A stretch of 64,000 bases of DNA from Natrialba swarupiae (GTDB taxonomy: Archaea > Halobacteriota > Halobacteria > Halobacteriales > Natrialbaceae): assembly GCF_008245225.1 (NCBI RefSeq), contig NZ_VTAW01000018.1, positions 1 through 64,000 of the forward strand. The letters are read 5' to 3'. Positions 1-10,500 of this stretch are shown here, in pieces. Each line of letters opens with the position of its first letter. Positions within the stretch are counted from its first letter, which is position 1. The position numbers and the translations under genes were made by a program. The notes below the pieces were generated by a model. That model was given only the letters and a program-made list of their open reading frames with translations, was not told where the DNA came from and did not search any database.

Positions 1-1058
1 ATGACAACGGGCTCACGGCGCTTCTCGAGCGGTTCGGGCTCTCCGAGAAGGAGATCGACACGTATCTGGCGATCCTCGACCACGGCGAGTCGAAAGCGAG
101 TTCGATCGCCGACGCCGCAGACGTCTCGAAACGGTACGTCTACAGTATCAGCGAGGAACTCGAGGAGCGCGGGCTGGTCGCCGTCGACGACCACACGGTT
201 CCGACGGTGATCCGTCCCGTCGACCCCGAGACGGTCGTCGACCGGCTGACGCGTGACGTCCAGGAGATGGAGCCGGAGATTCGATCCCGGTACTCGACGC
301 CCGAACGCTCGAGCGAGCAGTTCGAGGTGATCAAATCCCGCCAGACGGTCGTAAAACGAATCGAAACGTTGCTCGCTGGCGCCGACGAGGAGGTGACGCT
401 CTCGCTTCCGGCGAACGTACTCCCGAGGATCCGATCGACGCTCGAGGAGACCGTCAAACGGGACGTGCTCGTTCTCCTGTTGCTGGGGGGGACGGAAGGC
501 GAGGGGCTGGACATCGCTTCGCTCGCGGGAACCGCGAGCACGGTCCGGACCTGGGACGCGCTCGTGCCGACGATGTTGACGGTCGACCAGCAACACGGAC
601 TGCTCGCGCCCAGCCAGATGCTCACCAACTCCGGAAGCGATACGCGCGCGATCTCGCTCACTCAGCCCCAACTTGCGCCCGTGCTCGCGGGGTCGTTCCT
701 GGCGAACTACTGGCCGACGGCCGAGGAACGCTACGTGACGACGCCGAGTGAGCTCCCCCGGACCGTCGAGGGCTTTCGAAACGCGGTCTTCCAGCTCGCG
801 TTACACCGGGCAACGGATACCCGGATCGAGGCCGAGGTCACCGGCTCGTCCGTCGGCGACCGCGAGTTGCCCGCGACGCTTACGGGCGAGGTCGTCGACG
901 TCCGCCAGAGCCTCGTCCGGCCCGCGACCTCGACGCTCCCGATCGAGAACGCGTTCGAACTGGCCGTCGACGGGGACCGCTACACCGTTGGCGGTACCGG
1001 TGCGTTCCTCGAGGACTTCGAGGCCGAGACTGTGACGATCCGTCGACTCGAGGAGTAG
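1..1058 (+). CDS. TrmB-family transcriptional regulator (5' end cut by window edge)
   Basis: A sugar-responsive DNA-binding regulator. The frame is open from base 3 and the start lies just outside; comparison with family N-termini suggests only a few codons are missing. The first ~75 residues are a winged helix-turn-helix (LLERFGLSEKEIDTYLAIL, then SKRYVYSISEELEERGLV). The remaining ~275 residues match the length of the TrmB C-terminal effector domain. A KDPG aldolase gene follows on the same strand after about 155 bp. Haloarchaeal TrmB proteins are known to control glycolytic and gluconeogenic genes, so regulation of the neighbouring Entner-Doudoroff gene is a reasonable inference but is not shown by the sequence. 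Confidence 0.88.
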   Translation, partial: DNGLTALLERFGLSEKEIDTYLAILDHGESKASSIADAADVSKRYVYSISEELEERGLVAVDDHTVPTVIRPVDPETVVDRLTRDVQEMEPEIRSRYSTPERSSEQFEVIKSRQTVVKRIETLLAGADEEVTLSLPANVLPRIRSTLEETVKRDVLVLLLLGGTEGEGLDIASLAGTASTVRTWDALVPTMLTVDQQHGLLAPSQMLTNSGSDTRAISLTQPQLAPVLAGSFLANYWPTAEERYVTTPSELPRTVEGFRNAVFQLALHRATDTRIEAEVTGSSVGDRELPATLTGEVVDVRQSLVRPATSTLPIENAFELAVDGDRYTVGGTGAFLEDFEAETVTIRRLEE

Positions 1059-1063
1059 CCCGA

Positions 1064-1068
1064 TTTTT
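1064..1068 (+). terminator. Oligo-T run after the TrmB-family gene
   Basis: Five consecutive T residues begin six bases after the TAG stop in otherwise GC-rich DNA. Archaeal termination commonly uses short T tracts without a hairpin. The call rests only on position and composition. Confidence 0.35.
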
Positions 1069-1212
1069 CCTCGCTCGTGAGTAACGGTTTTGACCTGGGG
1101 TAGCGAATCGACGAATCGTGATGAGACGATCAGTATCTGGGAACCGAGAGTCGGTTCCGAACGACCGGGTAGTGGCGAACGTGGGATCGCGGGCGGGAGC
1201 GGAGGGAGACGA

Positions 1213-1866
1213 ATGACCAGAGCGCGCGAGGTTTCGGAGCGGATCGTCGAGAGCGGCGTGCTCGCGGTACTTCGGGGAATCGACGAGGACCAGATCGTGC
1301 CGGTCGCGCGGGCGATCCACGACGCGGGCGTCGGCGCCCTCGAGGTGACGGCGGACGGCACCCGCGCGGCAGAGCAGATCGCCGCGGTCGACCGTGAACT
1401 GGCCGATACCGACGCCGTCGTGGGGGCGGGAACGGTGCTCGACGCACCGACCGCTGCGTCGGTGATCGACGCGGGCGCTGAGTTCGTCGTCGCGCCGGAT
1501 ACGAACGTCGAGGTCATCAGGACGTGCAACCGACACGGCGTTCTCTCCGCGCCCGGCGTCATGACGCCGACGGAGGCCGTCACGGCGATGGAAGCCGGTG
1601 CGGACATTCTCAAGATGTTTCCCGCGAAGACCGTCGGCCCGGCTCACATCGGCGCGCTCCAGGGTCCACTCGGCGACGTCGACGTCATCCCGACCGGCGG
1701 CGTCTCGCCCGATAACGTCGCGGACTACTTCGATGCGGGTGCGATCGCCGTCGGCGCGGGAAGCGCGATCGTCGACTACGACGCGATCACGGACGGCGAC
1801 ATGGATCTGGTGAGAGAGACTGCCGCCTCCTTCGTCGACGCCGTCGACGACGCCCGATCGGTGTAA
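1213..1866 (+). CDS. 2-keto-3-deoxy-6-phosphogluconate aldolase (EDA/KDPG type)
   Basis: Class I aldolase that splits 2-keto-3-deoxy-6-phosphogluconate into pyruvate and glyceraldehyde 3-phosphate in the semi-phosphorylative Entner-Doudoroff pathway. The 217 residues carry the family landmarks in order: GVLAVLRG near the N-terminus, GALEVT with the conserved Glu, VVGAGTVL, and LKMFPAKTVGP, whose first Lys is the expected Schiff-base lysine. GGVSPDN and GAGSAI close the TIM-barrel phosphate site. An upstream in-frame ATG would add 41 low-complexity residues with no family counterpart, so the ATG directly before TRAREV was chosen. Its neighbour is a TrmB-type regulator. Confidence 0.92.
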   Translation: MTRAREVSERIVESGVLAVLRGIDEDQIVPVARAIHDAGVGALEVTADGTRAAEQIAAVDRELADTDAVVGAGTVLDAPTAASVIDAGAEFVVAPDTNVEVIRTCNRHGVLSAPGVMTPTEAVTAMEAGADILKMFPAKTVGPAHIGALQGPLGDVDVIPTGGVSPDNVADYFDAGAIAVGAGSAIVDYDAITDGDMDLVRETAASFVDAVDDARSV

Positions 1867-2033
1867 CCTCGTCCGCGCCGGCCGCCATCTTCTCGTACCC
1901 GTTCTCCCGAGTGGCGAAATTCTCGGTCCTCGAGTTCCACGGCTGGCACACCGAAGCGAATCGGAAAATCACTGTACGATCGGCGGTGTCCCCTCTGAAT
2001 CGCACCGCCGGTCGCCGCTCGCGTTCGTGGGCG

Positions 2034-3323
2034 TTACGATCGATCCAGGCTCACACCGAGGCCCTCGAGCGCGTCGAAGAAGCCGGGGAAGGAGACGTCG
2101 ACGTGTTCGGCCCCTGCGATCGTCGTCTCGCCGTCCGCGACCAGGCCCGCAAGCGCGAGCGCCATGACGATCCGGTGATCGCCGCGGCCGTCGACGGACG
2201 CCCCCTCGAGGTCGGATTCGCTTCCGTGGACCGTCAGTGAATCGTGTTCTTCGGTCGTCTCGACGCCGAGTTTCCCGAGTTCGTCGGCCATCGCGCTCAC
2301 CCGGTCGGTCTCCTTGTAGCGGACGTGTTCGGCGTCGACGATTCGGGTGTCACCCTCCGCGACCGCACCCAGGGTGGCGATCGTCGGCAGCAGATCCGGC
2401 GTATCCTCGACGGAGACGGAGACGCCCTCGAGCGAGTCGGCGGAGACGTCGATCGTCCCCGCTTTGCGGTCCCAGTCGACGCTCGCACCCATCCGGTCGA
2501 CGATCTCGACGATCGCGCTGTCGCCCTGCGCGCTCGGGTGGGCACCCTCGATGCGGACGCCCCCCTCACCCGCGATCGCCCCCGCGGCGAGCGGGTAGGA
2601 GATCGACGAGAAGTCGCCGGGAACGGCGTACTCGCCGCCCGCGGGGTCGTAGCGCTGGCCGCCGTCGACGGCGAACCCGTCGTCGGTTCGGCGGACGTCG
2701 ACGCCGAACGCCGAGAGCAACTCGATTGTGATTTCGACGTATGGAGCGGACTTGAGTTCCGTCTCGAGGGAGATCTCGATCCCGTCGTCGGTGACGGCAC
2801 CCGCCATCAGCAGGGCCGTCACGTACTGTGAGGAGACGTCGCCGGGGATCGACACCGACGTTCCGGAGATGGGGCCGGTGACGACCAGCGGTGCCTGGCC
2901 GTTTCCACGGGTGCTCTCGGCCTCGCCACCGAGGTCGGCGATCGCCTCGAGAAGCGGCCCCTGGGGACGGGATCGAAGCGACTCGTCGCCGGTGAGCACC
3001 GAGGTGCCGTCGGCGAGGGCGGCCGTCGCCGTGACGAGTCGCATCGTCGTCCCGCTGTTCTCACAGTCGATGACGTCCGCCGGAACCGCTGGCGTGCCGT
3101 CGAATCCCTCGATCTCGAGCGTGCCCGCTTCGTCTCGGTTCACGTCGCCGCCGAACAGTTCCACGGCGCGGGCGGTCGCCCGGGTGTCCGCGCTCCAGAG
3201 TGCGTCGCTGATCGTCGCCCGGTCGGCGTAGCCGGCGGCGAGAATCGCCCGGTGGGTGTAACTCTTCGACGGCGGTGCCCGAACCGTTCCCTCGACGCTC
3301 GAGGGCAAGATCGTGACGTTCAT
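2034..3323 (-). CDS. aroA: 3-phosphoshikimate 1-carboxyvinyltransferase (EPSP synthase)
   Basis: Sixth enzyme of the shikimate pathway, transferring enolpyruvate from PEP to shikimate 3-phosphate. The 429 residues match the usual family length. [15 protein letters not shown] near the N-terminus is the Lys/Ser/Arg substrate motif, NSGTTMRLV is the second signature, and [16 protein letters not shown] and [19 protein letters not shown] belong to the C-terminal lobe. A longer in-frame reading would add a 39-residue arginine-rich stretch, so the ATG before NVTILPSS is preferred. It stands alone here, convergent with the KDPG aldolase gene across about 170 bp in which nothing is recognised. Confidence 0.95.
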   Translation of the reverse strand: MNVTILPSSVEGTVRAPPSKSYTHRAILAAGYADRATISDALWSADTRATARAVELFGGDVNRDEAGTLEIEGFDGTPAVPADVIDCENSGTTMRLVTATAALADGTSVLTGDESLRSRPQGPLLEAIADLGGEAESTRGNGQAPLVVTGPISGTSVSIPGDVSSQYVTALLMAGAVTDDGIEISLETELKSAPYVEITIELLSAFGVDVRRTDDGFAVDGGQRYDPAGGEYAVPGDFSSISYPLAAGAIAGEGGVRIEGAHPSAQGDSAIVEIVDRMGASVDWDRKAGTIDVSADSLEGVSVSVEDTPDLLPTIATLGAVAEGDTRIVDAEHVRYKETDRVSAMADELGKLGVETTEEHDSLTVHGSESDLEGASVDGRGDHRIVMALALAGLVADGETTIAGAEHVDVSFPGFFDALEGLGVSLDRS

Positions 3324-3461
3324 GATCGGTCTGTGGGGTGGATTCCCTATACCGATACCGATCGTCCGTTCGAAAACACCGGCTCCGATTCGACTCGCCG
3401 TCCTGTGTCGTCGCGACCCCACCCGACCGACAGTCGACAACGTCGTATCCCTCGAGAACTG

Positions 3462-3845
3462 CTACGCGCTCCGTTCTCTCTCGAGTCGCCGACAGCCGAC
3501 CACCAGCGAGTCAGGGAGCTTGGTAGCCGAGTCGTACATCGCCTCGAAGATGGCCGCAGCCTCCTCGAAGCGCGGCCCACGAAATACGACGAACGGGTCG
3601 GACTCCCACTCGACGAACCCCATATCCGACAGCATCGGAAGATGCGTATGGCGCAACTCGCTTCGAAGACGGACCGGGTCAGCCGGACGGTTCGGGTTCG
3701 TTGCCGCCTCCGGTAACGACGCCGGCTCATCCTCGGGGTAGTCCATCACCGATACGACGATCTGCCGACGTGGTTCGGCCGAGACGGCCTTGAACACCTC
3801 GTCCCACCGTTCGACGGCTCGGATGCCGTCACCTGATCGTGTCAT
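3462..3845 (-). CDS. DUF7344-like winged-helix regulator
   Basis: Small (127 aa) soluble protein with the haloarchaeal DUF7344/ArsR-like winged-helix pattern: EVFKAVSAEPRRQIVVSVMD at the start and RHTHLPMLSDMGFVEWES, the LPxL(S/D)xxGxV helix-wing segment, in the middle. No membrane segment or ligand domain is visible, so it is probably a transcriptional regulator of unknown target. The ATG before TRSGDGIR was chosen because the upstream extension runs through an AT-rich promoter-like stretch (3846-3925). Confidence 0.75.
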   Translation of the reverse strand: MTRSGDGIRAVERWDEVFKAVSAEPRRQIVVSVMDYPEDEPASLPEAATNPNRPADPVRLRSELRHTHLPMLSDMGFVEWESDPFVVFRGPRFEEAAAIFEAMYDSATKLPDSLVVGCRRLERERSA

Positions 3846-3915
3846 GACTATACATACCAAACGTATCCGTGCCGATAAAACATTATCTATAGAAATACGA
3901 AATATCAATATATTA
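3846..3915 (-). promoter_or_regulatory. AT-rich intergenic promoter region
   Basis: About 70 bp, markedly AT-rich against the surrounding GC-rich DNA, between the stop of the lipoprotein gene and the start of the DUF7344-like gene. It holds several TATA-like stretches in the minus-strand direction and is the only candidate promoter for the regulator. No specific operator was recognised. Confidence 0.45.
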
Positions 3916-5064
3916 TCAAGGGCACCCGATCGAGGAAGCGATATCGAGCACCGCGACGTCGCCCGCCGGGCTCGAAACCTCGTAGTTCGTCCCGTTGCAG
4001 GCCCAGAAGACGCTCTCGATTCGACCGTCACGTCGGTAGGCCGTGTGCCCGTCGAACTCGATCTCCTCCAGGGCGTCCGGGTCGAAGCGCTGGTGGTCGC
4101 GACAGGCGACGTACAGCTCGCGAGTGCGTCCGTCGGTTGTGACGTACCAGAACGTCGTCGTCGTTCCCGCGTCGGCTCCCTTGTCGACCACCGTGATCCG
4201 ATCGAGGTCGTACGGCTCCGGGATCTCGGGGTCGGGAAGATCGTACGGCGTAACGGCGTCTGCTTCCGGGGGCGAGTCGAAGATGCCCTCCGGCTCGAGA
4301 CCGGTCGTGACGAGGTCGGCCTCGGCTGGCGGCGTGAACGTAAACGTCCCTGGCTCGAGACCCTCGTCGATCGTGAGATCCTCGTACGTGACCGTCAGGC
4401 GGTGAAACAGCGTCCCGTCGCCGTCGTGAACCGCGTCGCGTTCCCTGATGGGGTAACGGTGCTCGTCGTCGATCCAGATCGTCCGCGACACCGCCGCATC
4501 TTCGAGCTCGTCGTCGGTCGCCTCGAGAGGAATCGCGTACACCGTCTCGCCGACCAGGAGTTCGATCGATCGCCCGAGGTCCGCCGACGTGGGCGTCGCC
4601 TCGATCCGGTGGGCGTCCCGGCCATCGACCGTTTCCGATCCGTCGTAGGCGAGGTCGTACTCCGCGAGAAGCGCCTCGAGTGCGAGTCGCGTCCCGTCGG
4701 CGACGACGCGATTGGGGTGGTGGCGTTCGCGAACGTCGCCGACGGCAGGATCGTACGTCCAGGTCACCGCACGGCTCCTGACGATCGTCGTCCCCGGCGG
4801 GGTCGCGGGGTCGTCCGACTCGAGGACCTCCATCCGTCGCTCACCCGGTGGGCGACGCCGAATTCGTTCGACTCGAGTCGACGTGTCGTCCGGCGTTTCC
4901 GCGGTCAGCGTTCGACGCGCCGCCAGGTCGACCAGATCGGTTCGCGTCTCGACCGCGTCCTTGAGGAGATCCTCCCCGGAGGGGTCGTCGCCGGCACCGG
5001 GAACCGTGACGCAGCCGGCGAGCCCGATCCCCGCGGTTGCGGTCAGAAACCGTCGTCGACGCAT
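3916..5064 (-). CDS. Tat-exported lipoprotein, LolA-like
   Basis: Begins with a twin-arginine signal and lipobox, RRRRFLTATAGIGLAGC, so it is expected to be exported folded and lipid-anchored outside the membrane. The 382-residue protein has a long beta-rich region with motifs such as TWTYDPAVGDVRERHHPN and YPIRERDAV that resemble haloarchaeal LolA-like/DUF2092 proteins. Two Cys residues near the C-terminus (FWACNGT, SSIGCP) could form a disulfide. The function is unknown. The start was set at the ATG immediately before the arginines; an upstream ATG would put 16 residues before the signal. It is divergent from the M24 peptidase gene. Confidence 0.8.
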   Translation of the reverse strand: MRRRRFLTATAGIGLAGCVTVPGAGDDPSGEDLLKDAVETRTDLVDLAARRTLTAETPDDTSTRVERIRRRPPGERRMEVLESDDPATPPGTTIVRSRAVTWTYDPAVGDVRERHHPNRVVADGTRLALEALLAEYDLAYDGSETVDGRDAHRIEATPTSADLGRSIELLVGETVYAIPLEATDDELEDAAVSRTIWIDDEHRYPIRERDAVHDGDGTLFHRLTVTYEDLTIDEGLEPGTFTFTPPAEADLVTTGLEPEGIFDSPPEADAVTPYDLPDPEIPEPYDLDRITVVDKGADAGTTTTFWYVTTDGRTRELYVACRDHQRFDPDALEEIEFDGHTAYRRDGRIESVFWACNGTNYEVSSPAGDVAVLDIASSIGCP

Positions 5065-5219
5065 GCACGACAGTTCGGAAACGTTCGATAAACCGATTGT
5101 CTTTCGGACCACTCTCTCGGCTCGGAGGCGGCGCCGATTCCTGGCTCGTTCTGCCGTCGACTATCGCCTCGAGAGCCGACAGCGAACCGTATATGTGGCC
5201 GTCGACCGGAACACGGTGC

Positions 5220-6407
5220 ATGGACGTGGAAGCCGACCTCTCGGCACTCCAAGAGTATCTCGAGGTCGAGGGCATCGACGGCTACTGTATCGACGACGAC
5301 GCGACGGATTCGGACCAGCGGTACGTCTCCGGTTTTACCGCGCCCGATCCGTACCAGACGGTCGTCACCGGAGACGGCGTTCACCTGCTCGTTTCGGGAC
5401 TCGAGTACGGCCGGGCGGACGCGGACGCGAACGCCGACTCCGTCACCCGTCGCGCCGCCTACGACTACCAGAACTTGGCCGCCGAGTACGGACGGTACGG
5501 CGCGAAGATTCGAGCACTCGAGGCGTTTCTCGCCGACCACGACGTCGAGTCGGTCGCGGTCCCGCGAAACTTTCCGACGGGAACCGCCGACGGCCTCCGG
5601 GAGCGCGGGCTCACCGTGACGGTCGAACCGGACGGAATCGTCGAGGGGATTCGCGCGACGAAAACGGAGTGGGAGATCGACCGGATCGCGACGACCCAGC
5701 GGGCGAACGAGGCCGCGATGGCGACTGCGGAGGAGTTGATCGCCGAGGCCGACGTCGACGACGGCGTGCTCGTCCACGACGGCGACCCCCTCACGAGCGA
5801 GCGCGTCAAAGAGGAGATCGAGATCACCCTCCTCCGGCACGGCTGTGGGCTCGACGAGACCATCGTCGCCTGCGGTGCCGACGGGGCCGACCCCCACGAC
5901 CGGGGCAGCGGCCCGCTCCGTGCTGACGAACTGATCGTGATCGACATCTTCCCCCGCGACAAGGAGTCGGGCTACTTCGGCGACCTCACGCGGACGTTCG
6001 CCCGCGGCGATCCCGACGAGGAGGCCCAACGGCGCTACGAGGTGACCGAGCGAGCGTTCGAGGCCGCCCTCGAGACCGTCGAGGCGGGCGTCACGGGTGC
6101 GGCGGTCCACGACGCGGCCTGTGACGTCATCGAGGAAGCGGGCTACGAGACGCTACGGAGCGATCCGAGCACCGAAACCGGATTCATCCACAGCACGGGC
6201 CACGGCGTCGGACTCGACATCCACGAGGAGCCGAGCGTCTCCCCCGCCGGCGGCGAACTCGAGGCGGGCCACGTGATCACGATCGAACCCGGAATCTACG
6301 ACCCCGCCGTCGGCGGCGTCCGCATCGAGGATCTCGTGGTCGTCACCGCCGAGGGCTACGACAACCTGACCGACTACCCGGTGGCACTCGAGCCGGTTTC
6401 CGAATAG
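5220..6407 (+). CDS. M24-family metallopeptidase (Xaa-Pro dipeptidase-like)
   Basis: Cytoplasmic aminopeptidase P/prolidase-type enzyme that would cleave X-Pro bonds. Residues ~1-130 form the creatinase N-terminal domain and ~165-395 the pita-bread catalytic domain. All metal-ligand motifs are visible: ELIVIDIFPRDKESGYFGDL with two Asp, STGHGVGLDIHEEP with the His, HVITIEPGIY with Glu and GGVRIEDLVVV with the last Glu. At 395 residues it has normal length. The ATG before DVEADLSAL starts the homologous region. No operon partner is seen; the lipoprotein gene is divergent. Confidence 0.9.
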   Translation: MDVEADLSALQEYLEVEGIDGYCIDDDATDSDQRYVSGFTAPDPYQTVVTGDGVHLLVSGLEYGRADADANADSVTRRAAYDYQNLAAEYGRYGAKIRALEAFLADHDVESVAVPRNFPTGTADGLRERGLTVTVEPDGIVEGIRATKTEWEIDRIATTQRANEAAMATAEELIAEADVDDGVLVHDGDPLTSERVKEEIEITLLRHGCGLDETIVACGADGADPHDRGSGPLRADELIVIDIFPRDKESGYFGDLTRTFARGDPDEEAQRRYEVTERAFEAALETVEAGVTGAAVHDAACDVIEEAGYETLRSDPSTETGFIHSTGHGVGLDIHEEPSVSPAGGELEAGHVITIEPGIYDPAVGGVRIEDLVVVTAEGYDNLTDYPVALEPVSE

Positions 6408-6539
6408 AAACCTGTTGTGTGTCGCTGAAATATGCTGTGTGCTGTCGAGAGTAACTGACGTATCGTCCCTGTCCATCACCGGTGTAGCATTGTGACTTCC
6501 GTAGAAATGTTTACCAGGTTTCGATGATAACTATTCTGT

Positions 6540-6815
6540 ATGGCTACGGCTGTGAAAGTCGACGAAGACGCGAAATCTAGACTCGAGGAGTTACAGGCGG
6601 AGATCCGTCTCCAAACCGGATCGAAGGTTACTCAACAGGAACTTCTCACACGGCTCATCGACGACGCCTACGAGTCACGCGACGACGTCATCGACTCGTT
6701 TCGGGAATCAACGGTTCCGCTTTCGGAAGACGAGAAGAAGACGATGCGACGGGGCCGAATCAGTTCCGGCGTCGAAACCGACGAATCAGACATTGACGAC
6801 GTCCTGTACGGATGA
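6540..6815 (+). CDS. VapB-like antitoxin
   Basis: A 91-residue protein directly upstream of, and overlapping by four bases (ATGA), a PIN-domain gene. The N-terminus (ATAVKVDEDAKSRLEELQAE) looks like a ribbon-helix-helix DNA-binding arm. The acidic C-terminal tail (SDIDDVLYG) would be the toxin-neutralising segment. This layout is classical for type II toxin-antitoxin operons, in which the antitoxin represses its own promoter. Codon use is visibly less GC-biased than in the flanking housekeeping genes, which would fit horizontal acquisition. Confidence 0.82.
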   Translation: MATAVKVDEDAKSRLEELQAEIRLQTGSKVTQQELLTRLIDDAYESRDDVIDSFRESTVPLSEDEKKTMRRGRISSGVETDESDIDDVLYG

Positions 6816-7243
6816 CGGTACTCGTCGATACGGGCGTTCTTTACGCGGACCACGACACCGATGCAGCCCGCCACAATAGTGCCAGCGAGGCGCTTGATGC
6901 CGTCTACGATGGCCGGTTCGGCCTCCCGTACGTAAGCGACTACATCTACGACGAAGCGATTACGCTTACCCTGAAACGTGGTGGTTCGTTTGTGGCAGCC
7001 AAACGGCTCGGGGAACGACTCCGGGGTGCAGACCCGTACCCACAGACGTACGAACTGATCCACGTCTCGGCCGCAGCGTTTTCCGATTCGATCGATATTT
7101 TCGAACAGTACGACGATCAGTCGCTAAGTTTCACGGATGCGACGACTATCGCGTTGTCCAACCGCCACGATATCGATTACGTAATGAGTTTCGACGACGA
7201 CTTCGATGGAACCGTCCCTCGGCTGGATCCTGCAGACGTTTGA
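6812..7243 (+). CDS. VapC-like PIN-domain toxin
   Basis: A 143-residue PIN-domain ribonuclease, translationally coupled to the preceding antitoxin by an ATGA overlap. The acidic residues expected at the active site are visible: LVDTGVLYADHD at the N-terminus, YDEAITLTL in the middle, LSFTDATTIALS and MSFDDDFDG near the C-terminus. VapC toxins cleave tRNA or rRNA when freed from the antitoxin. The pair looks intact. Base composition is lower in GC than in the adjacent carB gene. Confidence 0.85.
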   Translation: MTVLVDTGVLYADHDTDAARHNSASEALDAVYDGRFGLPYVSDYIYDEAITLTLKRGGSFVAAKRLGERLRGADPYPQTYELIHVSAAAFSDSIDIFEQYDDQSLSFTDATTIALSNRHDIDYVMSFDDDFDGTVPRLDPADV

Positions 7244-7344
7244 GCTACCCACCCGTAAACGGATGTGAATAATTGCCGTACTTCTCTAGTGCTTGCAGCC
7301 GTCTGCCCGAGCACTATCCGGTTTCGAGGTGTCCCGAGAACCGT

Positions 7345-7458
7345 ATGCAATCGTCTCCGAGCGGTCGGGCGGTCCGATGTCGCGCCTGCGGAACCGAAAA
7401 CGAATCCTGCTACACCTACTGTCGTCACTGCCTCAAAACGTTACCGACGCACACGTGA
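7345..7458 (+). CDS. Very small zinc-ribbon protein
   Basis: A 37-residue reading frame whose core, CRACGTENESCYTYCRHCL, holds two CxxC knuckles separated by 10 residues. This is the pattern of small haloarchaeal zinc-ribbon proteins (DUF7577-like). The N-terminus is ambiguous: the ATG directly before QSSPSG is favoured because the upstream 24 residues show no conservation pattern. The role is unknown; such ribbons often bind nucleic acid or a protein partner. It lies between vapC and the convergent carB gene. Confidence 0.6.
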   Translation: MQSSPSGRAVRCRACGTENESCYTYCRHCLKTLPTHT

Positions 7459-7518
7459 TCGACTGGATCGAGAGCGGTACCCGTTCGACGCCCGCGCTCG
7501 CCGCGTCGGCGGAACCCG

Positions 7519-10500
7519 TTACTCGCCCCAGTTTTCGACGCGGTGGGGGCGATCCGTCACCGCGGCCACCTCGAGTTCACCGTCGAACGAATCGAGCGCT
7601 TCGACGTAGGCCTCGGCGCTGGCCACCGTCGAGAGGTAGGGGATCTCCTCTTCGACGGCCATCTCGAGGGAGTCGCGGTCGCGGCTGACGACGAAGTCGA
7701 CCTCGCCCTCGCGGATCGCTTGCGGGACATCATCGAACGCCTCGACGTCGAAGTGGTCCTCGAAGCCGTCGACGTCTAAGTCGACGACTGCGGTTCCCTC
7801 GCTGACGGCGTTGCCGGCGGCCTGCTGAGCCTTCCAGTAGGCGGTGCCGAACTCGCTTGCGGTGCCCATCACTTCACCGGTCGATTTCATCTCCGGGCCG
7901 AGACGCGGGTCCGATCCCGGCAGGCGGTCAAAGGGCAGGACGACCTCTTTGATCGAGGTGTGTTCGGGGATCTGCTCGGCGACCCCGAGGCTCTCGAGGG
8001 TCTCGCCGGCCATCACCTTCGCGGCGATCTTGGCGATCGGGACGCCCGTGGCCTTCGAGACGTACGGAACGGTACGCGACGAGCGGGGGTTCGCCTCCAA
8101 GACGTACACCTTGCTCTCCTCGTCCTCGCCGACGCCGGTGACGGCGAGTTGGACGTTCATCAGTCCCTTCGTCTTCAGCGCCTTGGCGATGTCCTCGGTG
8201 ACCTCGCGGACGCGCCCGAGGGTGTCCTCGTCGAGCGAGCCCGGCGGGATCATACACGCCGAGTCGCCGGAGTGGACGCCCGCGGTCTCGATGTGCTCCA
8301 TGATGCCGCCGATGAGCACCGAGCGGCCGTCGGCGACGGCGTCGACGTCGAGTTCGACCGCGTCCTCGAGGAAGTCGTCGACGAGGATCGGGTTGCCGGG
8401 GCTGACGCGGACGGCCTCCTCGATGTAGGTCTCGAGTTCCTCGTCGTCGTAGACGACGTCCATGGCGCGACCGCCGAGGACGTACGACGGCCGGACGAGC
8501 ACGGGGTAGCCGATCTCGTGGGCGAGTTCCAGCGCTTCTTCCTTCGAGACGGCCGTTCCGCCCTCGGGCTGGGCGATCTCGAGTTCGTCCATCAGGGCGT
8601 TAAAGCGGTCGCGGTCCTCCGCGAGATCGATCGCCTCGACGGCGGTGCCCATGACCTCACAGTCGAGGCCGCGACGCTCGATCTCGTCCTGGAGGGGTTC
8701 GGCGATGTTGACCGAGGTCTGGCCGCCGAACTGGACCATCACGCCGTCGGCGTCGGCCGCCTCCGCGACGTCGGCGACCTCCTCTGCCGTGATGGGCTCG
8801 AAGAACAGCCCGTCGGAGGTGTCGTAGTCCGTCGAGACCGTCTCGGGGTTGTTGTTGACGACGTGGGCGTCGATACCCTGTTCGCGCAGCGCCTGGACTG
8901 CGTGGACCGAACAGTAGTCGAACTCGACGCCCTGCCCGATGCGGATCGGGCCGCCGCCGACGACGATCACGCTCTCGACGTCGCGGTCGACCTCGAGTTC
9001 GCCGGCCGCGGCGTCGCCGATCAGGGGGCCGGACTCGAACTCGTTTTTGCGCGCGGAGTAGTAGTATGGCGTCTCGGCTTCGAACTCGCCGGCACAGGTG
9101 TCGACCTGTTTGTAGGTGCGCCCGGGGACCTCGCTCTCGACGGTGTCGATGTCGGCCCCGGCAGCCGAGGCGATCGTGGCGTTCGTGTGGCCGGCGATCG
9201 CGGCCTCGGTGAAGTCACCCTCCTGTGCGGCGAGCGTCGAGTCGGCGATGCGCTTGTAGCGCTCGGTGTACCACTCGAAGATGCCCGTCAGTTCGACGAC
9301 CTCCTCGGTGGTGTAGCCGCGCTCGAAGGCCTCGAACATCGCGTACGGACGATCCGGCGACGGACGCTCGAGGTAGCGCTCCTCGAGTTCCTCGTCGCTC
9401 ACGTCGTCCCAGTCGACGTCGGGTTCGTACTCCGACGATCGGAGGGCCTTGAGCAGGCTCTCCTCGAACGTGCGGCCGATGGCCATCGCCTCGCCGGTCG
9501 ACTTCATCGCCGTGGTGAGTTCGAAGTCGACGTCGTCGAACTTGTCCTTGGGCCAGCGCGGCACCTTGGTAACCACGTAGTCGATCGCGGGCTCGAAGGC
9601 GGCCGTGGTCTCGCCCGTAATCTCGTTCTCGATCTCGTGGAGGCGCTTGCCGAGGGCGACCTTCGCGGTGACGCGGGCGATCGGGTAGCCGGTCGCCTTG
9701 GAGGCGAGCGCGGAAGAACGAGAGACGCGGGGGTTGACCTCCACCACTCTGTATTCGCCGCCGGGGGTGCCGTCGTCGCGCCAGGCGAACTGGATGTTAC
9801 AGCCGCCCTGAATGCCGAGTTCACGGATGACGTCGAGTGCGGCGGTACGCATCTCCTGGTGGCCCTCGTCCGGGACGATCTGGGAGGGCGTGACGACCGT
9901 TGACTCCCCGGTGTGGATGCCCATCGGGTCGATGTTCTCCATGTTACAGATGATGATACAGGAGTCGTCGGCGTCGCGCATCACCTCGTACTCGTACTCG
10001 ACCCAGCCCGCGATGGACTCCGTAATGAGAACCTCGCTGTTACGGGAGAGGCGAAGCCCCTTACGGACGCGGGCGAGCAGTTCGTCGAAGTCGTCGACGA
10101 CGCCCGAACCCGATCCGCCGAGGGTGTAGGTGGTGCGGGCGATCACCGGCAGACCGCCGACCTCGTCGACGGCCGCTTGGACGCGCTCGTGGAGGTCCTC
10201 CTCGGTGAGCTCCGAGACTTCCTCGCCCTCCTCGAGTGAGATGGTCGTCGAGCCGGGGACCGGCTGGCCGATCTTCTCCATGCGCTGGCGGAACAGATCG
10301 CGGTCCTCGGTGGCGTAGATGGTGTCCAGCGGCGTTCCCATAATTTCGACGTCGTACTCCTCTAAGACGCCCTCCTCGGCGAGTTCGGCGGTGACGTTCA
10401 GCCCGGTCTGACCGCCGAGACCGGCGATGACGCCGTCGGGGTTTTCCTCGGCGATAATCTCGGCGATGGCGTCGGTCGTGATCGGCTCGATGTAGACTCG

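Noticed and set aside
6408-6539. Another copy of the inverted repeat (CCTGTTGTGTGTCGCTGAAA)
   Set aside because: Short internal repeats of TGTGTGC type are present, but neither terminus nor the inner stem of the family can be found.
7960-9903. 647-residue open frame on the plus strand opposite carB
   Set aside because: It is antisense to a perfectly recognised carB. Long mirror frames are expected in GC-rich haloarchaeal genes, and its Asp/Val/Arg-rich sequence has no family pattern.
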